A DNA stretch of 64,000 nucleotides. It comes from Centropus unirufus. Taxonomy: Eukaryota > Chordata > Aves > Cuculiformes > Centropidae. The stretch's first letter is position 1; every line of letters starts with the position of its first letter. The stretch covers positions 3,767,693 to 3,831,692 of the forward strand of contig VYZI01000019.1 of NCBI GenBank assembly GCA_013397695.1, given 5' to 3'. The translations under genes and the position numbers were made by a program. The notes beneath the pieces were generated by a model. The model was not told the origin of the DNA, did no database searches, and saw only the letters and a list, made by a program, of their open reading frames with translations. Shown here piece by piece: positions 52,001 through 64,000 of this stretch.

Positions 52001-54820
52001 TGTTATAGGAGCACATCTGCCTTTCAGAAGGACGGAACAAGCTGTTCTTGATAGTTTGAGCTCTGGTTTCTAGGTTGGTGTTGTGGTGTTTTGCACGTGG
52101 GAGAAAAAAAATTAAAAATCCTTCAAGAGATAAGCAGTACCTGACACTGACAGAGAGCTCATCCACTGCACCTGCTTGAAGCAGTGACCTATGGCTGGAA
52201 GTTACGTTGCTGTTTCCTCTTCTCTCTCTTCATCTTCCCTGGGACTGGCCCTATGTTTGACTGTGAAGCAGCTGGTGTCATTGAAGGCTTGGCACAGGTC
52301 TGGTTGGCTGTGAAAAGACTGCATGAAGGTGGCCATTCTCCTTGGCAACCAGAAAAAAACCCTGTCTGTGGAAACCTAGATGAAGCTTTGTTATTGTTCC
52401 TTGACAGACAGATGCTCTCTGACCCTTCAGTTCAGGTGCTTTAACTTATCTTTTGAAGCAGTGCTCATGGATTCTAGGGTGTATGAAAGATAGCATGAAG
52501 AAAAGGAACGTTCATTGGGAGATGGAATGCAGTGCTGGGATGATTTGCAGCAAGTGTTGCCATTAGTGCATGTTTGCTGCTTTTGTGGAGTTTAATTTTC
52601 TCCTAAACTGCCCTGGATGGCACGGGATGTGGAAGGGAATTCCTGCTGTGCCTGCCAGCTTTTGTTTTTGAACCTTACAGTGGCTGTAGGCACAACTGCT
52701 TAAAGCTGGCTGTGGAAGAGCTGGCCACTTTTCTTGTGCTTTTGAACCCTGGCAAACCCAGCTGCTGACCTACACTGGCCAGCCAGTCCTGGGTGGAGGG
52801 TGTCAGCCTGGGATACAGCAAGATGCGCAGCTGGAGCCGAAGCTGTGAGTGGGCAGCCCTCACTGAGGGCCTGTGAGGCTCAAGCACAGGGGGTTGGACA
52901 AGCCCCCCATGGAAGGGGCAGAATGGTGTGGGATGGAGCTACTGTAAAGGGTTTTTTAAGGTGTTGGTTCTGGAATTGCCAATGATTTTTAATATGTTTG
53001 TATTGAACAGTCCTTAGCACAGACCTATTCGTGATCAGTAGCTTGTGACTGCTGAGCTGCATTCTTTGAGCCTTCTGAAAGCTATTTGTTTCCACCTCTC
53101 TGACATAGTGTTGCTGCTATTCCTCTTGGAAGCCTGCATGTCTTGTGTAGTTAAGCTTTCTGTTGCTAGAAAGGCAGAAGGCCAGAGCTTTAACCTACCT
53201 TTACTCAATCAGTCTCCAAGTCCCTGTGGAAGGAAGTGGTGTTCAAAGCTGACTTTGGGGATTTAGCAGAAGCCATGCCCTGCTGCTACACTTGAGACTT
53301 TGGCCTGCAGGGTGGAGTACAACCACTGACTCTGTGGGAAGCCATCTCATTTGTCATGAGGATTGGGTTTGTGAGTTGGTGCCTATGAACAATTGAGAGT
53401 TTATCAAAGTTCCTTGTCCTGTTCTTAGAATCAGCCAATGGGTGTGACCCCTGAAAACCCCTGATGTGCTGTGAAGTGTAGGTGGCTGAGGTTTTAGCCA
53501 GGATGCAATTTTCAGCACACAAATTGAATGGACTTGTAGACATAACATGTTTGTAGAGCAGCCCAAGTGTGTGAAACTCCCACTGGGAAATGAGATGCAG
53601 TGCTAGTCTACAAGGAGGGTGGTGGGAAGTGAATCACAGGAGATAGTGATTGTCTACATCATTAGGGAAGAGTTTGAGAATGACAAGCTGTAGCAGAGAT
53701 AGGAAATCTAAAGTGGAACTGTCATAATTTCTTTGCTATCTGCTGCACATCACCAAGGATGGAATTCCCCTTTTTGCAGATGGCAGACTGAGGTCTTGCC
53801 TTGCATCAGGTACAGCAGGAACTCCAGGAAGCCAGTTGTTGCTTCAGGGTTGATTTTGGCCTAGTGAATGTCACATTAGCACATTTGGAGCATAAAGTGC
53901 CCTTTCTGAAAATTTCTATTGATTTTTATGACAAATGAAATACTGCAGAGTATGAACACAAACACATTATTCCCTTCTGTAGAAATATTGCAAATGCTTT
54001 ACAATACCAGTGGGACAGCTGCTGCAAGGGGACTGCCTGAGCCATTTAAAAGTGTGGCTGATGGTAAATCTCAAACAAGAGAGTTTCAGAATTAAGGTCT
54101 TTCTGTTTAATTCACCTGGACTAAGGTTCTCATACTGAATGCACACCAAATAGTTCTTTGGTTTCACCAGGCTTTTTATGATCGAGATACAGTTGATATT
54201 GGGTCACTTAGGTGTGCATTGTTCAGAGGATCAAGTTATGTGGCATTAATGCCCTTAATTGACAGTTCTGCCCTATGTAATTTCATATTAATAATGAAGC
54301 ACTTCACATGCCAAAATTATATAATTATAGGATTTTATAACCTATGCTAATGAATCATGCATAATAGGCACATATACTGACTATATGCATACAGTACACC
54401 GAGTCCTGTTCTCCTTCCTCTTCACACAACTCCTTTCTGCTGTGCAGTCCCTGAGGGTGCTAAGTCTGACTGAAGTTACTGCTATTGCTGTAGCAGATCT
54501 TAAGCCTTGGTGGGACTGAGGTCACTGTTGCAGGCAAACATGATCTGGCAGAACCTGACTAGTCTCATTGCCCTGTCTCTCAATTAAACTGAGCTTATCT
54601 AATTTGCATTTCATCCTCACAGTTTCATGGGTCTTGCAGTGACTCCAGAGATATGGATATATCTGGCTCAGGAGTCTGGGGAGGAAGAGAATTGGGAGGG
54701 AATATACAAGATGCAACTGAATGTTTGGGCCTGGACTGTGCAACATCCAAATTCTGACAGCTTTCTGTTCCCAGCACAGATTGCTGCACTGTAGGCACCT
54801 CATCCAATGCAATCCAATTT
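49090..54820. other. Intergenic region, nothing recognisable
   Basis: AT-rich sequence between the LTR and the minus-strand exon candidates. The open frame at 52184-52444 and others are short, lack good acceptors and match no family I know. Confidence 0.5.
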
Positions 54821-54826
54821 GGAAGC

Positions 54827-54832
54827 TTTAAT
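54827..54832 (-). terminator. Candidate polyadenylation signal (ATTAAA, minus strand)
   Basis: ATTAAA on the minus strand lies about 170 nt beyond the stop codon of the candidate terminal exon at 55004-55285. Position and variant are plausible, but a hexamer alone is weak evidence in AT-rich DNA. Confidence 0.25.
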
Positions 54833-55003
54833 ATGGTTCATGTGGTTCCGTATAAAGGTTGTGCCTTTGCAGTAAATGATGGCTGTTCCCTCGGCAGCAC
54901 TGATCTCCTTATGCTTGAGGGAGCTAGGTGGGTAAGAGGAAAGAGGTATTCAAAATAAGGTGACAATTGTAAAAAAAATCCCTTTTGTGATCATTTACTC
55001 CTA

Positions 55004-55285
55004 TTACCGACTTGTGAAAATGTAAGTGCTGCTTTGCAGAGTTGCTTTCTCCTTCTTCTTTCTGGATATCATCAGAAATGTTCTTTTAAAATGTGAGTCA
55101 GCAATAAAACAGAATGCATTGTGTGGCAGGCCTAAACTCCCAATCAAAAATAGGAGGAGCCCTCCTAATGCTAAACCAACTGCAAAAAAAAAATACTTGC
55201 GATAGGCTTTAAGTATTAAACTTGTTCCAGTGATTACAGCTATACAGCAGTAATAGTAGGGGCTAAGTGCTAGACCAACTGGGAT
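55004..55285 (-). CDS. Candidate terminal exon of an unrecognised membrane protein gene
   Basis: On the minus strand a good acceptor (GCTTCTCTTGCAG) is followed by 93 in-frame codons and a TAA. The product has two hydrophobic segments: one at about residues 3-26 including SPYYYCCIAVITGTSLIL, and one at about 31-54 including FFFAVGLALGGLLLFLIG. A basic stretch, ISRKKKEK, lies near residues 74-80. It therefore looks like two closing membrane helices and a short tail. I do not recognise the family. The minus-strand segment at 57861-57905 would splice to it in phase 0. Against it, a run of ten T falls within the coding strand, which is unusual in real exons, and there is no homology support. It could be a chance frame or a decayed exon. 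Confidence 0.4.
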   Translation of the reverse strand: MPVGLALSPYYYCCIAVITGTSLILKAYRKYFFFAVGLALGGLLLFLIGSLGLPHNAFCFIADSHFKRTFLMISRKKKEKATLQSSTYIFTSR

Positions 55286-57860
55286 CTGCAAGAGAAGCAC
55301 ATGTCAGCATGTTCAGCTGAGCAGACACAAAGTATTAGGTTAAATGCTTAAGATAATTTGCTTGGAGAAACAGTTTGAACTGTCAAGTGTAAAAATTAGT
55401 TGAGCTGCTTGTGTTAACTTTAACCCCATGCTCAGCTGATGCTTTTTTTCTATGGGTCTGTGCAAACCAAGAATCATTTATCAGAAGCTGTGCATTATCT
55501 GGGCTGCTAAATAAATGAAAATACTCAATTCTGCTTTAATAGGCAGAGAAATTGCAGATTATCCTCCTCTGGGTTGCAAGAATTTCACATGTAATGAAAT
55601 CTGAGTCCCACTTTTACTGCCAGAGCTTGTGAATCTTGCAACTGAAGCTTCTAGACACCTCAACCTTTTCTAAGATAATAACATGGAAGCTCATCTATGG
55701 CACAGATTTAAATAGGAATATGTTATGCAGAAATGTATACTGATTTTATTGTTAGGCATGTATTTCAGGGGCAGGATGGAAACATGGGGGATAAATTACT
55801 CTAATACTTGGGAAATTTAGCATCATCCCCTTAACTCCCATGGGAGATTTCAGAAGTAGGACAGCGAGGCTCGATTTCACAATGTGACAGGACAGGCATA
55901 TAAACAGCAACATCTGTATCCATGGATCATGTCTGGGAGTTTAGTCATAGGAGTTGGTGAGGCTAGGTTCTCATACATTATGAACTATTGGGCTTACAAC
56001 ATTGGAACAAGTGTCTGCACATCTTGGTCAAGTCACGCGGGAAGAGCATGTGAAATTCTGAAGGAGATCCTTATGTGTCTTTGGGTTGACTTAAGTTCTT
56101 AGTAGTTAAACAGTTACTGCCCTGGAACAAAATCATGTTGCTCAGTGGAAACAATGGAGAGGCTGCTGTTTTTCCATGGGTTTTGTGCATTGTAATGTTA
56201 TTCTCCTTGGCACATTGTCTTCCATCAATTTTGTTATTGATTCTTTCTGTTGGTCTGAACCTCTAAAACTAGTTTCCAGGTGTACTGCAGGGACTGCTAT
56301 GTATGCTGGCAATGCTAAGGCACCAATTCTGTGATTCTTGTGAAAGCGGCTCCTTGCTAAGAAGGAGCTCCTGGGGCCTGAGTCTCTGCAACAGCCCGGC
56401 TTTAGCTAATGACTCGGCTCCAATTTTTGAAAGGGAGGCAGGCACTTAGGATGGTCAGATACTCAAAACAGGCCTCTAATGCCTTGTTTTGTCTTATTCC
56501 TGTATGTTTACAGTTTTAATGGGATTAAAATGAACTAATGATCTCCAAATGCCACCAATGCATCTCTGCTAACAGTATGCTGCTTGCTGAAAACCTTAGT
56601 AGTTTAGGGAAATGCATTAAAACAGTTTCTTCCCAGAAATGCCAGCAAGCCTGTTGCCAATCAACTGCATATGCCCAGGTGTTCTTCCTGCACATCTAAA
56701 TACAGTTTTCAGGATTGTTGTTGTTCAACAGATGTTAAACTTTATGCTCTTTAGTTTTCTTGTGTGTTTCTTGACCCTTTTCTAAATAATAGGGATTTTT
56801 GCACTATACCTGTTCTGTTTATAAAGAAAACAAAAGGCACACCAGAAACCTCAGTACTGGAAATTCAATAGCTGTCATAACACTGGAAAGAGATTATTTT
56901 GAAAAGGCTATGTTAGTGTGACAGCTTGCTGAATTTTGAAGTGTACTCGATGTACCTTGTTCAACTTGTCTGATATTCAAGGAACAATGAGATTAATCTC
57001 CATATACTATCTCAATTTTCCAGAAGCTGCTTTGTAATACTTGCATAGTCTACCACTGTTTTATAGCTGTTACAGATGACCCAGGGCAAGCTTTAATGTT
57101 TGGGTTGCAGTCTATCCTTCTGTTGCCTTATCCCCAACTTTAAGAGCATGGAAAAGGTAATTATGAGAAAAAATAGGATGTTGTTAAATTAATCGGCTCT
57201 AGTTTGAAATGTCAGTGTGGTGTAATTGCTCTACAGGAGTCCCATGGGTTATCCTGTGCTGTGGGTTATTCTGAGTGTGAAAGCACAGTAAGGAATATGC
57301 CTGGAGGGCAAAAAAAAGAATTGCCTCCAACTGAAAATTTTGACGTAGCTCTAGATTACTGTTTGCCTAATGCTGATGGTGAAATAGAAGTGAAACTCAA
57401 GAAATGAAGATGGAGTAGCATAAGTAAACAGAAAAGCCTTCCATATCAATACAAATACTTTGGGCATGGTTTTACTTTCTCAATATCTGACTTAAGTGGT
57501 TATCTGTGTATAGATATAGGTCCCGAATACCATAGTGTGCAAATTAGAGGAGGTTTCTCCCAACTTCCCTGACTTTTCTCTACCAGCAAGATAGGAATTA
57601 ATATCTGTTTGTGCTGGAGGTGTGAATTATGAGTTAGGGATTTACATTGTCCTGAGGCTTTAGGAGCAATTTGAAAAGTCTTCAAATATTAGTTATTTCT
57701 TGTCTCCCAATACAGGCTAATTCTAGTTTACTGTTAGGGAAATTGAGATGGAGAAGTGAAGGACATGTATATAAAAACAGTTTAAATCTGAGTGTTTCTA
57801 CATGTCTTTGCAAAAAGCCTCTTTAATGCTTAGGAGATGTTTTTTAAAATGCATACTTAC

Positions 57861-57905
57861 TAAGTACCAAGCACTATAGATACTTTCTGCCTTTGAAAAC
57901 TCTCT
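57861..57905 (-). CDS. Candidate 45-bp internal exon (minus strand)
   Basis: The acceptor CCTTCTCCCATCCAG has a strong pyrimidine tract and the donor is GTAAGTAT. The 45 bp between them are open in phase 0 (REFSKAESIYSAWYL) and would join directly to the terminal-exon candidate at 55285, extending its first hydrophobic segment (SAWYL-IPVGLAL). Both splice sites are close to consensus, which makes this the best supported of the unnamed exons here. No family is recognised. Two of three frames are open, as expected for so short a piece, so frame alone says little. Confidence 0.4.
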
Positions 57906-58016
57906 CTGGATGGGAGAAGGCACATAAGAAGCAAGTTAGAAGAAAACAAATTATATAGTCTTTTGTGCATCTGCTGTTGGCTTTATTTGAAAGTTACTGT
58001 GCTTTTTTCCGGGCAG

Positions 58017-58103
58017 TGGCACTTTGGTGTACCTTCAAGTCAGTCCGTAGGACTGAGTGAACCCAGCAGGTTTTATGTGACTGCTTCGATTACATACAGA
58101 GAG
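58017..58103 (+). CDS. Possible isolated exon (plus strand)
   Basis: An 87-bp segment has a strong acceptor (TGTGCTTTTTTCCGGGCAG, ending at 58016) and a donor GAG|GTAAGATT. The phase-0 frame is open and encodes 29 residues (HFGVPSSQSVGLSEPSRFYV within it). It contains preserved CpGs in an otherwise CpG-poor region. It lies on the strand opposite to the other exon candidates here. It could belong to a transcript from the 38-kb CpG island, but nothing links them. Confidence 0.2.
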
Positions 58104-58559
58104 GTAAGATTGGTTAATACGTTCGCTTTGCTTGATGAAGGACGAGTACTCCTTGTGTAAATTTAGCTCAGCCACTGTTAGTTTTAGTTTGCATTGGAGC
58201 TGCACTGAAGTTGTATGCTAAGGTCAAAGTAATATTAGATATTTTTCTGTTTAACACAACTTTTGAGAGTTGATGGTTGTTCTTTCCTTCAAAAGTGTGC
58301 TTTTATAACCCTGCTGATAGCCAGGTTGCATTAAAGATTAGAAAAATAATAAATATACCTCAACATTTTTCAGTATGTTTAGTTTGATTATAGCGCTGTA
58401 TGAATCCTTATGAAAGTTATGTACTAATAGCATTGTATTTGGCTAGTGCCAGACCTACTGCATAGGCATGGGAAACAGGATTTTGGTTTGTGCAATTCTC
58501 ATGGTAGTTCTTAATCCTGTTCTGAAGGTTCTTTTAATTCCACCTTAAATTGAGCTCAC

Positions 58560-58613
58560 CTGTGCAGAGAATGACAGGTTAGTTGTAGGTGGTGTGCTAT
58601 AACCTCTAGGGTA
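58560..58613 (-). CDS. Possible further upstream exon of the minus-strand candidate gene
   Basis: A 54-bp segment has an acceptor (TAGCCCTCAG, weak pyrimidine tract) and a donor CAG|GTGAGC. It is open in phase 0 and encodes a Ser/Thr/Pro-rich peptide (YPRGYSTPPTTNLSFSAQ). It lies just upstream, in transcript order, of the 57861-57905 candidate and is frame-compatible with it. Evidence is weak and rests on splice motifs only. Confidence 0.18.
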
Positions 58614-58699
58614 CTGAGGGCTATAGCACTTCTGTTAATTTACAACACTCTAGAACTTGCTGGGCTAAGGAACAGATAAACTTCTCAGATAGGAATCAC

Positions 58700-61600
58700 T
58701 TGTGGCTAACAATACCCAGGTAAGTGCAAGAAAGATAAAAGCTAGGATGAGTTTGGAAAAACAAATATCTGGGATGCATTAAAAGAAATGCTTTCTCCAC
58801 TGGCTCTGCTAAGCATAAGAGCTTTTTTTTTTTTCCAGAAAATGTTGAATCAATGAAAAGCAAAAACCTTGAGAGAAAGAGGTTATGTTAATGTATTTGA
58901 AAGCTATTTGAATTCATTCATCTTTATTGTAAGTCTCAAACAGCTGACAAAGTGTTTTGATCTACTCAAAGAAATAGTAGGATAAATTGTGGTTAGTAAC
59001 ACCACCTTTTCTCCATAAGCTGTGTGGAAAAGGGACTTGAAAACAGTAAGAAGTTATTGAACTGTAGATGCAGAATTTAGCATTATTAGAATTACAGCTC
59101 AGTGGCTGTATTAAAAATCAGGGTCATCTAAATTAACTTTAAGAACTGTCACACTGTACACTGTATCAAGAAAGGAGAATGTAGCTTGCTAGCTCTAAGT
59201 GAAATCTGTTTGAATTTGTCTTCATCAAGTATAACATAACATTTCACAGTGTACATTCATTAATACACGCAGTATCAATCATTCAATGTGCAGCCCTATA
59301 CATACTGTGACAGGTCGTTGTGATGAATTGCATAAGGGGAGGCTGGAAGAATTACTTCCAACCTAAGATCTCCTCCCTGCTTGGTGTCACGTGGGAAGAT
59401 ATAGATGTGAAATGAAAACAAATATTTTGATTATTTTGATTATTTATTTTTTTTTTTTTGTTATTGAGCTTGCACTTTCAGGGAACAGAATAATGATGAT
59501 TGGCTACATTTATAAAAATACCTTGTCTCAGCAGAGGTATATTTAATGCAAGATGGGAAAGAGGTTCTTTATTCTCTCTCCCCCCACCTTCTTATGTTAA
59601 ACAGTGACAGTATATTCAGACTTTGTAGGCAACTTTCATAAAGACCGATTAATTATTCAGTTAGCCACTGTTTACTTTCTGAACTCTTCAATAGACCTGC
59701 ATATTGAGGTGCAGTGCCTCCCCAGCTGCGCACAGCCTTCTACCTAAAACTCCAATCAGCAACATAAGGTATTATTCTGTCATGTATCCCTGCCCAGCAT
59801 CTCTGCATCTCTGGCACAGCTTGGGGATGTTGATTGATTTGTAAGTGGCCTGGCAAAAGTTTTTTTTAATATATATTCTTTAATTAAATTAAATGAGGAT
59901 GGAGACTGAAGGGAGTTTACTGCTGAACTAAGGAAACCCAGTTATCTTGGTGTAGAGGCACAGGGAACAAGTTTTGAAGGATTTGGTGGTTGTTTGGAAA
60001 AATGGAAGAGGATAAGCAGCAGAGCACTAATGTTAATTGCTCAGAGGGATAACCCAACCTTTCGCGTGCAGTAGGGAGGAGTGATTCTTCACAGTGCAGT
60101 GGCAGAGGGCTCCAAAGGCTGCAGCAAGCAAGCTGAAGGGTTGGTTGGGTAAATAGACAGCTTTGGGCAAAATGGGAGGTATCCAGCATGCAATGTGTAG
60201 CAATTGTGTACTACAAACAGCCATGGCAGGGTATGCATCAATGCTGCTGTAACACTGTTTATTACTGCTGTGTGTATTCCTGATGTTTATAAAAGTATTA
60301 TAGGTTAGGATGTAATTAGCTGTTATAAATTAGTATTTACTAACTATGCATAGCTACTCCTGTTTTCTTGTGAACTACTCTGGGACACCTCAAGTGTGGA
60401 GAGCAGGCTGATGAGCAGAATAAATCATTCCTAAGGCTCTATAAAGGTTTTACTCAAACAGAAATACTATGCATCTAAATCACAGCCACTGATGCAGACG
60501 TTACAGTGTCAAATCGTGGTGACTGTACATCATTGGATTAATCCTTCCCTACAATAAAATAGAAAAAAATATATGAAAGATCTCCATCTCACTGTCACCT
60601 CCTGGCTCTGAGGAGATAGACATACAAATGTTAATGCATGGAAAAGTTAAAGACATTAGACAGAGCATAGTGCTGTAATCTGCAGGGAAGGTTACTCATG
60701 AAAACTTGATTGTTTTACGTAATCCTGTCAAAATGCCACCTAAGGTGAAGTAGGAATGTAGCTAATGTGGTTTTGCCATGTCAGTCTTTCCCTGTTTAAG
60801 CTGTCCTTGCCTTCTCATACAGTACTTGAGCTAATAAGCACCTCATCTGTTTTTTGACTCTGAGATATTGTTTATGCTTACACAACTATATTTTAATTTC
60901 CATGTCAGTTCTTCCCGATGAGTGCTGATGTGTATAAGATAACTCTAACCCCTTCAAGACATCACTTGTAAGATACTGGAGATGCTGCCAGGATAAATGC
61001 ACCTGTTGTCAAGTTGTCTACCTCTAGACTGTGACAAATGATGCCTCCTCAAATTTTGCTGTGACTGGAAATCTTTAGATTGTCTTAACTCGTATTTGCA
61101 TTCTTATTTTGCTAAACTTTGAAGGCTCTGCATTTGTCTATTGCTATGATATATTTAGCATAAAGAATCCCTGGCCCTCTTGTGCTGTCTCTTGACGCTC
61201 CTGGATGGAGATTAGAGAGATTAAAATCTGAATATCACCTTGTTCCCTGGTTCCCCGGAGTAAATCCTAATCTCACTCCAAGGCTGCAGTCTGGTTGAGA
61301 CAGGCAGTCAAACAGTTGTCAAATGCTTAGGATTCATCTAGTACCTCGGAGCTGGTTTAGATACGCAGGGTCTGCAATGTAGTCAGCTCTCTGCTGTTCT
61401 GTGTAGCATCACCTTGTAAGGTGCTTCTGTTCAGTTGTTGAATGACATAGTTCAATGAGACTTAAATACATCTAGCAATGGCCTTGTCTCATTTATCCTG
61501 AGATTCCTTGGTTTTGTGTACAGCCAGATTATTTTCTTCTCTTAAAAAGAGTTCTTCGTGAATAATGCTTTGGTTACTCAATAAATATGCTCTACCAATA

Positions 61601-63800
61601 GCATTTAATCTGCTCTGCTTCTACATCTGCAGCCAAGTAGGGCAGAGAAGGTTGTGAAGAGAGCTCCTCGAGAGCAGCATAAACTGATAATGAATTTCTT
61701 CTGTCTGTAGAAGTAGTGATTTACAGTTGTGTTGTTAGCAAAGCTTAAGAAGCATGATTCTATGTCTGATCAACTTTGGCAGATGTGGCTGTAAAGGACT
61801 TATAAATTATCTAGCCTGAAACATGGTTATGTAAATACTCAAGAATTTCTGTTGGAAAATATTCTTGGATGACCAAAAAAACTCCCTACACTGTTTAGAT
61901 TTCAAGTTTGAAGTCGTATTTTGTTGGCTGTTAGTTAAAGCATTGTAAAACAAACAAGGTGGCAGTTGATTTGGAGGAAAACATCGTGAATGATGTTTCT
62001 GGTGGCAAATGCAACTTCCTTGAGACACTTAAAAGTGGATGAAGGCTGCTAACAGTACTAGCTTAGCATTCCCTCTGTTCAAATATAACCTAAAAAAGTA
62101 CTGTGATTTGTATCGGCAGGACAACAAGTTGACAAACCAAAGTTTTGTAATCTGATCTGTTTTTGAGTGGTTAGAGATAGATGGTATAGGTCACATTCTA
62201 ACAACCTTGTGGCTTTGTGAAAGAGCTGGCTTTATATTTTTTAGATTATATTTTGGTCAAATTAAGTATATTCTACATCTTTGGCCTAAATGTTAGAAGT
62301 AAACAATGTTGAGTTTTCTTTTAAAATTCTTTGCATAATAACAAACAACTACGTTCTGTAAATTCATACAAATCTATTCTTAAAGACCCCTGCATTATCA
62401 CAAAATTGGTCAATAGTTAACCTGGAAGACTTCTGTGGTGCCCTCGTATGCCGGGGCAAGGAATACAAAATAGTCTGATCTATCTACTGTTATAAAGTAA
62501 TACTTAAAGCAGGGGGGGCTTTAGCACTGTAGATCAGAAAATCTTAAAGGTATTTCATATGGTTATCTTCAGGGCACAGTTTAAAGCAAGAAGTCAACAT
62601 GTTTCAGTAATGATCACAGAACTAAAGAATATGCACTTTCAGTTTAGCAGAATAAGCTCTTAAAAGACAAATTTTGCAGCATATTGGGATATTATCATAT
62701 GTTCAGTCTCTGAGCAACTTATTATCTTCTCGGTGGTGTCACACTGCTGACTTTCCTTCAAGGCCTGTATCTCCCATATACATAGAATGATCACATTTGG
62801 AGCAATGCAGACTCCTGCAATTCTAAAAAAAAGTCAAGTGAGCTTCCTCTGAACCTCTGAAAGTGTGAGGCAGAGCTTGGCCATATCCCCATTTGTCTGA
62901 CATGGTGTGTATTCTTTGCCTTATCAAACTGATTGCAGGATGAAAACATCAGGTAATGAGAGGGAGTGATAGGAATTGATGGATGACATACAGGCCGCCG
63001 TTTATCTGTGTGATCAGATAAGAGGTGCCTCTAGACAGATATTCTGTCTTCAACAATGGAGAAATATTAAGGTTGGGGGAGAATATAAGAAAGTACAGAG
63101 TGTCTGTTTTCCAGTCTTCTCTGGGAGCTGGTTTGGTGACTCCCTAGCTAGGAGCTACAGGCTGAATATCATGATTAGTATCATCCCTGATGAGCCCTAT
63201 GGACTCATCTAATCTCTCAAACCTATTTATACTTTGTTGATCTTTGCAATGTCCAATGGCAACAGTTTTATTACCTATTGTTTGGGTGAGGTGAAAGAGA
63301 AAGGAAGACTGACTCTGTTTGGAAGTAATTATAAATTCAGATAAAACCCAGGGGGAGATTAATAGCAGGTAGAAGGCTTTGTAAGAAGGAACAGAAAGTC
63401 TTTGAGGAAACAATAGGCACATTGAGTGTCCCCTGGGCAGGCAGTATTGTTTGTGTGAGAAAAACTATAGCACATGGGTGTTGTGTAAAAGCCATGGGTA
63501 GGACAAAGGTGAGCCAAGAGGCCTTTCAGCAGTGGTTTGTAGGTTGGCTGTTGGGCAATGGAAGGTGTATTGTCGACTGACAGTGACCAGAGAAAGCAGA
63601 TGATGCCCACAGGCATCATTTCAAGTAACAATTTCAAGGCTTCCAAAGTAAAACCAGTGTACAAATATGAATTAATAAGGGGGCAGACTTTTTTCTGTGC
63701 ATAGTTCTTCTTGAGTTTTACGTGTATGTGGGAAAGGATAAGTATGTTGTGGGTTTTTCAATTTTACAGCTGGATGAGTGAGTGTCGGTAGCAAGCTAAA
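58700..63800. other. Intergenic or intronic region, nothing recognisable
   Basis: AT-rich sequence with A/T tracts (for example around 59440-59460). Scattered single splice-like motifs occur on both strands, but none forms an exon I would defend. If the minus-strand gene is real, this is its intron. Confidence 0.4.
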
Positions 63801-63821
63801 AGCTGTCACTCCAGGAATTAC

Positions 63822-63893
63822 CTGAATGATACCCTCTGGGATTATGCAAGTTGCTTCTATGGCAAGGGTAGTAATGGCAGGGGCCTTTGCCTC
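63822..63893 (-). CDS. Possible exon near the right edge (minus strand)
   Basis: A 72-bp segment has an acceptor (GGAGTCTTGTCCCAG) and a donor CAG|GTAATT. It is open in phase 0 and encodes a mildly hydrophobic peptide containing ITTLAIEATCIIPEGIIQ. It is frame-compatible with the other minus-strand candidates but lies 5 kb away from the nearest. No homology is recognised. Confidence 0.2.
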
Positions 63894-64000
63894 CTGGGAC
63901 AAGACTCCAACACTTCAGGGCAAATAAAACCTTAAAAAAAAAAAAGTAACAATTGTGGTGCAGGAGAAGACATTCTGTGAGTTTGAGACTGTCGTGTAGA

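Noticed and set aside
52184..52444. An 86-codon plus-strand frame with a hydrophobic start
   Set aside because: No promoter, acceptor or family match. The length is within what chance gives in this region.
57204..57407. A plus-strand frame with a CTCTACAG acceptor and a stop, looking like a small terminal exon
   Set aside because: The acceptor has a poor pyrimidine tract, the peptide matches nothing I know, and it lies antisense within the better-supported minus-strand candidate.
60579..60593. A 15-bp minus-strand micro-exon candidate with a strong acceptor (TCTATCTCCTCAG) and a GTGAGA donor
   Set aside because: It is frame-compatible with the minus-strand candidate gene but too short to judge. 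One strong acceptor in AT/CT-rich DNA is expected by chance.

Overview
The window reads as vertebrate nuclear DNA and most likely comes from a bird. It has single-copy genes split into many small exons with short introns, few interspersed repeats, a CR1-type LINE tail at about 14.9 kb, and a long terminal repeat at 48.5 kb of an ERVL-like type I associate with songbirds and other Neoaves. That lineage call is from memory, not from a search. Two assembly gaps (4834-5497 and 38445-38620) both lie in GC-rich, CpG-rich sequence.

Region 1 (1-3.95 kb, minus strand) holds the 5' end of an ABCC-family transporter. Six consecutive coding exons (2-7) have lengths of 177, 126, 138, 126, 62 and 132 bp and encode TMD0 and the start of the L0 linker. 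Residue matches and the neighbouring gene favour ABCC6 over its paralogue ABCC1. Exon 1 is not seen and may lie in the first gap. The rest of the gene continues off the left edge.

Region 2 (5.5-30.8 kb, plus strand) is a nearly complete NOMO (NODAL modulator) gene. Thirty-one coding exons join into 1,194 codons with no frame break. Only the start codon and most of the signal peptide are lost in the gap. NOMO is an ER membrane protein that works with nicalin and TMEM147. ABCC6 and NOMO stand head to head, as ABCC6 and NOMO3 do at human 16p13.11, and the gapped CpG-rich block between them is the natural place for their promoters. NOMO is followed by a 3' UTR with several AATAAA signals.

Region 3 (about 32.5-64 kb) has no gene I can name. 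It contains a CpG island with a gapped minisatellite of 55-56 bp units (38.36-38.68 kb) followed by an exon-like segment (38886-38955), the ERVL-like LTR, and long AT-rich stretches with nothing recognisable. The most interesting part is 55-64 kb. On the minus strand a terminal-exon-like ORF encodes two hydrophobic segments and a basic tail (55004-55285). It is preceded by a 45-bp segment with near-consensus splice sites (57861-57905) and by two weaker, frame-compatible segments (58560-58613, 63822-63893). These may be the 3' end of an unrecognised small membrane protein gene that begins beyond the right edge, but this rests only on splice-site and frame reading.
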